DNA of 64,000 nucleotides, from the NCBI RefSeq assembly GCF_003325375.1, contig NZ_CP030862.1:5771501-5835500 (forward strand), given 5' to 3'. Origin of the DNA: Streptomyces globosus. GTDB taxonomy: Bacteria > Actinomycetota > Actinomycetes > Streptomycetales > Streptomycetaceae. The notes under the pieces are model-generated. The model saw only the letters and a list, made by a program, of their open reading frames with translations. It was not told the DNA's origin and did no database searches. This document shows positions 59,601 through 64,000 of the stretch, one piece after another. Made by a program: the position numbers and the translations under genes. Position 1 is the stretch's first letter, and every line of letters begins with the position of its first letter.

Positions 59601-62467
59601 GCCAGGTCGGGACCGCGTGCGCCCGCCCCGGCTGCCCGGGGGCGTACGAGGACATGGGCGGCGGCGGGCTGTACTGCGGGACGTGCGGGCTGGCGCCCGC
59701 CATCACGGAACCGGGCGTTCCGGCGGCGGGCGCTGCCGGGCCGGGGCTGCCGGGACCGGGCGCTGCGGGACCGGGCGCTGCGGGACCGGGAGGCGCTGCG
59801 CCGGGACGTGCAGCGCCGGGCGGTGCCGCGGATCTGGTCTCGCAGCCGACGGGCATGGCGAACCCGGCCCGGCGTCCCGAGCCGCGGGGCTCGCAGGGCT
59901 CCGGCCGGTCCGGATCGTCCTCGGCGCGCTCCGCCGGATCGGCGTCCGCGCGCTCGTCCCGCTCGTCGCGCTCGTCGCGCTCGTCGTCGTCGCGGCGCTC
60001 GGTGTCCGGCCGGCTGGCGGGCGTGGCGTCGAACCGGTCGGTTTCGGTGCGCAGTTCGGGCTCGTCGGCCGGCTCGTCGGGCCGCAGCCGGCTCGGGGCC
60101 GGGCTGGTCAGCGTGCCCGAGGTGCCGCGCCCGGACCCGTCTGCGGCCGTCCTGCGGAACCCGGAGGTGCCGGAGCGCAAGCGGTTCTGCTCGCGCTCCG
60201 ACTGCGGGGCCCCGGTGGGTCGCGCGCGCGGCGACCGGAAGGGCCGGACGGAGGGGTTCTGCACCAAGTGCGGGCACCCGTACTCCTTCGTGCCGAAGCT
60301 GCGCCCGGGCGACGTCGTGCACGGGCAGTACGAGGTCGCGGGCTGCCTGGCGCACGGCGGCCTGGGCTGGGTGTACCTGGCGGTGGACCGGGCCGTGTCC
60401 GACCGGTGGGTGGTCCTCAAGGGCCTGCTGGACACCGGCGACCAGGACGCGATGGCCGCGGCCATATCGGAGCGCCGGTTCCTCGCGGAGATCGAGCACT
60501 CCAACATCGTGCGGATCTACAACTTCGTGGAACACCTGGACCAGCGGACCGGCTCGCTGGACGGGTACATAGTCATGGAGTACGTCGGCGGCAAGTCGCT
60601 GAAGGAGATCGCGAACGGGCGGCGCCGGCCGGACGGGCGCCGCGACCCGCTCCCGGTGGAGCAGGCCTGCGCGTACGGGATCGAGGCGCTGGAGGCGCTC
60701 GGGCACCTGCACAGCAGGAACCTGCTCTACTGCGACTTCAAGGTCGACAACGCGATCCAGCAGCAGGACCAGCTGAAGCTGATCGACATGGGCGCGGTGC
60801 GCCGGATGGACGACGCCGAGTCGGCGATATACGGCACGGTCGGCTACCAGGCGCCGGAGGTCGCGGAGGCGGGGCCGTCGGTCGCCTCCGACCTGTACAC
60901 GGTGGCGCGGACGCTGGCGGTCCTCACCTTCGACTTCCAGGGCTACACCACCGTGTTCGCGGATTCGCTGCCGGATCCGGAGCACATCGAGGTGTTCCGG
61001 CGGTACGAGTCGTTCTACCGGCTGCTCGTGCGGGCGACGGATCCGGATCCGGGGCGGCGGTTCTCGTCCGCGCAGGAGATGGCGGACCAGCTGACGGGGG
61101 TGCTGCGGGAGGTCGTCGCCCTGCAGACGGGCCGCCCGCGCCCGCAGTTGTCGACGCTGTTCGGGCCGGAGCTGCGGGTCCCGGACACGCGCCTGTTCGC
61201 GGACGCCGCGGACGCCGAGGTGTCCCGGCTGGGGGCGCGGCCGGTGGCGGGCCACGGCCCGGTCCTCGCCCGCCTGCTCGGCCTCGCCGGCCGGGGTACG
61301 CGGTCCGCCGCGGCGGAACGGGATCCCGGCGCGCCCGCGCCGGGATCTGCGGCCGCGGCTCCGGCAGTCGCCGCGGCCGCCGCGGCGGTCCCGGCCGCGG
61401 CGCCCCTGGGGGTCGAGGCGACCCACCGGGCGAGTGCGGTCCCGGCGCCCCGCCGCGCCCCGTCGGCGGCGGCCGGAGCCGCGGCCGCCGCCCGTCCGGA
61501 GGCCGCGGCCGGCGGTCCGGCAGCAGGGGCGGCGGCCGTTCGGCGGGCTGCCGCGGACGCCCGCGAGATGGCCCTGGCCCTGCCGCTGCCGCTGGTCGAC
61601 CCGGGCGACCCCAACGCCGGGTTCCTCGCCGGACTGCTGACCTCCGCCCCGGCCGACCTGCCGGCCGCGCTGGCCGCGGCGCCGGCGGACTCGGTCGAGC
61701 TGCGCCTGCGGGCGCTGCGCGCCCGGCTGGAGCTGGGCCGGACCGCCGCCGCGGGTGCCGCCCTGGCCGAGCTGGAGGCCGCGTATCCGGACGACTGGCG
61801 GGTGGTGTGGGCCCGGGGCGTCGTGTCGCTGGCCGGCGGGGAGGACGCGGTCGCCGCCCTGTCCTTCGACGCGGTGTACGACGCCTTCCCCGGCGAGCCC
61901 GCGCCGAAGCTGGCGCTCGGTCTGTGCGCGGAGATCCTGGGGCAGTTGGACAACGCGGCCGAGTACTACCGGCTCGTGTGGGCCACCGATCCGGGTTTCG
62001 TGAGTGCCGCGTTCGGCCTGGCCCGGGTCCAACTGGCCGCCGGGGACCGCGAGGCGGCGGTGCGCACCCTGGAGTCCGTCCCGGAGTCCTCCATCCACTA
62101 CACGGCCGCCCGGGTGGCGGCGGTACGGGCACGTCTGCGCGACCGCTCTTCGGGAGAGGCCCTGCTTCCCGATCTGGTGGCGGCTGCCGCGCAGGTGGAG
62201 GCGCTGGAGCGGCTCGGGTTGGACGCGGAGCGGCAGGAACGGCTGTCGGCGGAGGTTCTGGGCTCGGCCCTGGACTGGGTACTGTCGGGTAGCCGGGGGA
62301 CGGACCCCGGCCGGACCACGCTGCTCGGCAGTCAACTGGACGAGCGGGGCCTGCGCTTCGGCCTGGAGCGCTCGTACCGCGTCCTCGCGCGGCTGGCGCA
62401 GCGCGGTGAGGACAGGATCGAACTGGTGGAGCGGGCCAACCGTCTCCGTCCCCGGACGTGGGTGTGA
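59597..62467 (+). CDS. pknG: PknG-like serine/threonine protein kinase (rubredoxin-kinase-TPR)
   Basis: A 956-residue soluble kinase. An N-terminal zinc ribbon (C8, C13, C27, C30) is followed by a Ser/Arg-rich low-complexity linker (about 103-165) and a rubredoxin-like site (C198, C203, C222, C225). The kinase domain (about 244-500) has a glycine loop LAHGGLGWVY (251-260), Lys275 and catalytic D380 with K382 and N385 in YCDFKVDN; DMG (397-399) replaces DFG. TPR-like helices (about 660-950) complete the PknG plan. In mycobacteria PknG phosphorylates GarA to switch glutamate metabolism. The first zinc ribbon and the SR linker are additions to the mycobacterial plan. ATG 59,597 overlaps the previous stop. 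Confidence 0.93.
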   Translation: MSQVGTACARPGCPGAYEDMGGGGLYCGTCGLAPAITEPGVPAAGAAGPGLPGPGAAGPGAAGPGGAAPGRAAPGGAADLVSQPTGMANPARRPEPRGSQGSGRSGSSSARSAGSASARSSRSSRSSRSSSSRRSVSGRLAGVASNRSVSVRSSGSSAGSSGRSRLGAGLVSVPEVPRPDPSAAVLRNPEVPERKRFCSRSDCGAPVGRARGDRKGRTEGFCTKCGHPYSFVPKLRPGDVVHGQYEVAGCLAHGGLGWVYLAVDRAVSDRWVVLKGLLDTGDQDAMAAAISERRFLAEIEHSNIVRIYNFVEHLDQRTGSLDGYIVMEYVGGKSLKEIANGRRRPDGRRDPLPVEQACAYGIEALEALGHLHSRNLLYCDFKVDNAIQQQDQLKLIDMGAVRRMDDAESAIYGTVGYQAPEVAEAGPSVASDLYTVARTLAVLTFDFQGYTTVFADSLPDPEHIEVFRRYESFYRLLVRATDPDPGRRFSSAQEMADQLTGVLREVVALQTGRPRPQLSTLFGPELRVPDTRLFADAADAEVSRLGARPVAGHGPVLARLLGLAGRGTRSAAAERDPGAPAPGSAAAAPAVAAAAAAVPAAAPLGVEATHRASAVPAPRRAPSAAAGAAAAARPEAAAGGPAAGAAAVRRAAADAREMALALPLPLVDPGDPNAGFLAGLLTSAPADLPAALAAAPADSVELRLRALRARLELGRTAAAGAALAELEAAYPDDWRVVWARGVVSLAGGEDAVAALSFDAVYDAFPGEPAPKLALGLCAEILGQLDNAAEYYRLVWATDPGFVSAAFGLARVQLAAGDREAAVRTLESVPESSIHYTAARVAAVRARLRDRSSGEALLPDLVAAAAQVEALERLGLDAERQERLSAEVLGSALDWVLSGSRGTDPGRTTLLGSQLDERGLRFGLERSYRVLARLAQRGEDRIELVERANRLRPRTWV

Positions 62468-62470
62468 GTG

Positions 62471-64000
62471 ATGTCGATGCATCGGCCGTCTGGCTGCCCC
62501 AGCTGCGCGGAGCCCCTGGAGGAGGGGGACCGTTTCTGCGGCTACTGCGGCTCCCCCGTCTGCGCGTTCCCGCCGCCCCTGCCGGCGGACGACCCGACCC
62601 TGGCCCTGCCCTCCTTGGCTCCGGCGCCCGCCTCGGCGGCGGCCCGGGCGGCCGAGTCTCCGGGCCGGCCCCCGGCCCCGCCGTGGCCGGCGGGCGGCGC
62701 CCCCGCGTGGGACGCGGCCGGCTCCGGCCCGCAGGACGCGCCGGCTGCGGCGCCGGAGCCCGCGGCCCCCGCCGCGCCGGCTGCCGCCGCGTGGGGCCGC
62801 GGCGGGGCCGCGCAGGACACCGGAGCCGGTTCCGCCGCGACCGGGTGGGCCGGCGACGGCTACCACCTCGCCGGCCCGGCCTCCGCCCCGGAGCCCGAGC
62901 CCTCCCCCTCCCCCGTCCCCGCACCGGAGCATGCTGCCCCTGCCCTGTACGGGCCTGCGGATCCGGCGGGCGCGCAGGACCTCGCGTACGGGGGCGGCGA
63001 GACGCGCCACGACCGGCCGTACGGCGGCCCCGACGCGCCCGGCGCCTCCCCGTGGGCCCCGCCCGCGGCCGAGGCCCCGTACGGCAGCACCCCGCCCGGC
63101 CATGAGGCGGCGGCCAAGAAGACGTGCGTCGCCTGCCGGGCCGGCCGGGTCGACACCGACGGCTACTGCGAGCACTGCGGCCACGCCCAGCCGCGGGAGC
63201 GCGACCACCTGGAGGAGGAGCTCGGCAGCGTCGCCGCGGTCAGCGACCGCGGGCTGCGCCACCACCGCAACGAGGACTCCTTCGCGGTGGCCGCCACGGC
63301 CCTCGCCGACGGCTCCACCGCCACCGTCGCCATCGTGTGCGACGGCGTGTCCTCGGCCAGCCGGCCGGACGACGCCTCGGCCGCCGCGGCCGCCGCGGCG
63401 AACGAGGCCCTGCTGGAGGCCCTCCCCCGCGGCACCCACCCGCAGGAGGCCATGCACCGGGCGATCCTGGCCGCGGCGGACGCCGTGACCGCCCTCGCCC
63501 CGGAGGCCCCCGGCGCGCAGAACGCCCCGGCGTGCACCCTGGTCGGAGCCGTCGTGAGCGGCGGCCTGCTGACCATCGGCTGGGTCGGCGACAGCCGCGC
63601 CTACTGGGTCCCGGACGACCGCGGGGCCCTCCCGCGGCGCCTGACCGAGGACGACTCGTGGGCGGCGCAGATGGTCGCGGCCGGCCTGATGGGCGAGGCC
63701 GAGGCGTACGCCGACGCCCGCGCACACGCCATCACCGGCTGGCTCGGCGCGGACGCGTACGAGCTGGAGCCGCACACGGCCACCTTCCGGCCGGACCACG
63801 CGGGTGTCGTCGTGGTCTGCACCGACGGCCTGTGGAACTACGCCGAGTCCGCCGTCGAGATGGCCCGGGTGCTGCCCGCGGACGCGGCCGTGCGCCCCCT
63901 CCACAGCGCGCAGGTCCTCGTCGGGCACGCCCTCGACGGCGGCGGCCACGACAACGTCACCGTGGCCGTGGTGCCGTTCGCGGCCCCGCCCGCCGACGGC
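62471..64000 (+). CDS. Zinc-ribbon PP2C-family protein phosphatase, partial
   Basis: An open frame from ATG 62,471 to the window end, 510 residues so far. It starts with a zinc ribbon (CPSC, then CGYC, about 9-27), continues through a long Pro/Ala-rich linker, has a second ribbon (CVAC, then CEHCGH, about 219-237) and then a PP2C domain. Metal ligands are D269 (in RNEDSF), D291 (VCDGVSS), D374 (WVGDSRAY) and D494 (GGHDNVT). It lies 3 bp behind the pknG stop and most likely reverses the kinase's phosphorylation. The C-terminus is beyond the window, so total length is unknown. Confidence 0.9.
   Translation, partial: MSMHRPSGCPSCAEPLEEGDRFCGYCGSPVCAFPPPLPADDPTLALPSLAPAPASAAARAAESPGRPPAPPWPAGGAPAWDAAGSGPQDAPAAAPEPAAPAAPAAAAWGRGGAAQDTGAGSAATGWAGDGYHLAGPASAPEPEPSPSPVPAPEHAAPALYGPADPAGAQDLAYGGGETRHDRPYGGPDAPGASPWAPPAAEAPYGSTPPGHEAAAKKTCVACRAGRVDTDGYCEHCGHAQPRERDHLEEELGSVAAVSDRGLRHHRNEDSFAVAATALADGSTATVAIVCDGVSSASRPDDASAAAAAAANEALLEALPRGTHPQEAMHRAILAAADAVTALAPEAPGAQNAPACTLVGAVVSGGLLTIGWVGDSRAYWVPDDRGALPRRLTEDDSWAAQMVAAGLMGEAEAYADARAHAITGWLGADAYELEPHTATFRPDHAGVVVVCTDGLWNYAESAVEMARVLPADAAVRPLHSAQVLVGHALDGGGHDNVTVAVVPFAAPPADG

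Overview
The window looks like a Streptomyces chromosome. It has very high GC with strong third-position bias, frequent GTG starts, AAGGAG/GGAGG ribosome binding sites, dense GC-rich hairpin terminators, mycothiol-type redox genes, a Nur-type box before a Fe superoxide dismutase and a PknG-type kinase. Gene content and order from about 16 kb onward (Nei/Fpg glycosylase, rpiB, amino acid permeases, sodF, pepN, S8 protease, asd, pepN, malQ) match what I remember of the conserved Streptomyces core. No organism name is claimed.

Layout. (1) 1-11,009: the right part of an integrated conjugative element of the pSAM2 type (actinobacterial integrative and conjugative element, AICE). It carries a spread protein cut by the window edge, a TraB/FtsK-type DNA translocase, an SCO3933-family protein, a KorSA-like GntR repressor and a divergent Nudix (Pif-like) immunity gene. 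Four copies of one palindromic operator lie in the two promoter regions. Cargo follows: a lower-GC KTSC-OLD nuclease pair, and two divergent GntR-controlled sets of small genes. The element ends at a truncated tRNA-Gly 3' half (attR, 10,966-11,009) followed by what looks like the old tRNA terminator. Integrase, excisionase and replication genes would lie to the left of the window. (2) 11-16 kb: small membrane protein, HD protein, PLP decarboxylase, membrane SpoIIE-type phosphatase, Eis-like acetyltransferase. (3) 16-23 kb: DNA glycosylase, rpiB, three paralogous amino acid permeases and bioY. (4) 23-38 kb: sodF with Nur box, a mycothiol-type DsbA relative, two paralogous M1 aminopeptidases, an AbiEi-like protein, a flavin-type oxidase, a VOC protein facing a CGNR regulator, a large secreted subtilase and asd. 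(5) 38-51 kb: LysR regulator, two EamA exporters, MFS exporter with divergent MarR regulator, malQ, a secreted GH84-type protein, alpha/beta hydrolase, HNH protein and an MscS channel. (6) 51.9-55.5 kb: a sugar operon of ROK regulator, GH4 6-phospho-glycosidase and BadF-type sugar kinase. (7) 55.7-64 kb: a coupled operon of GlnX-like membrane protein, GlnH-like binding protein, a 431-residue helical protein, a PknG-like kinase and a zinc-ribbon PP2C phosphatase cut by the right edge. This looks like an amino-acid sensing kinase/phosphatase pathway.

The genes most worth experimental attention are the accessory cargo of the AICE (KTSC-OLD operon, nested inverted repeats at 4,029-4,179, tRNA-like relic plus hairpin at 7.15-7.22 kb), the KorSA-type operator array, and the extra gene inside the GlnX-GlnH-PknG operon.
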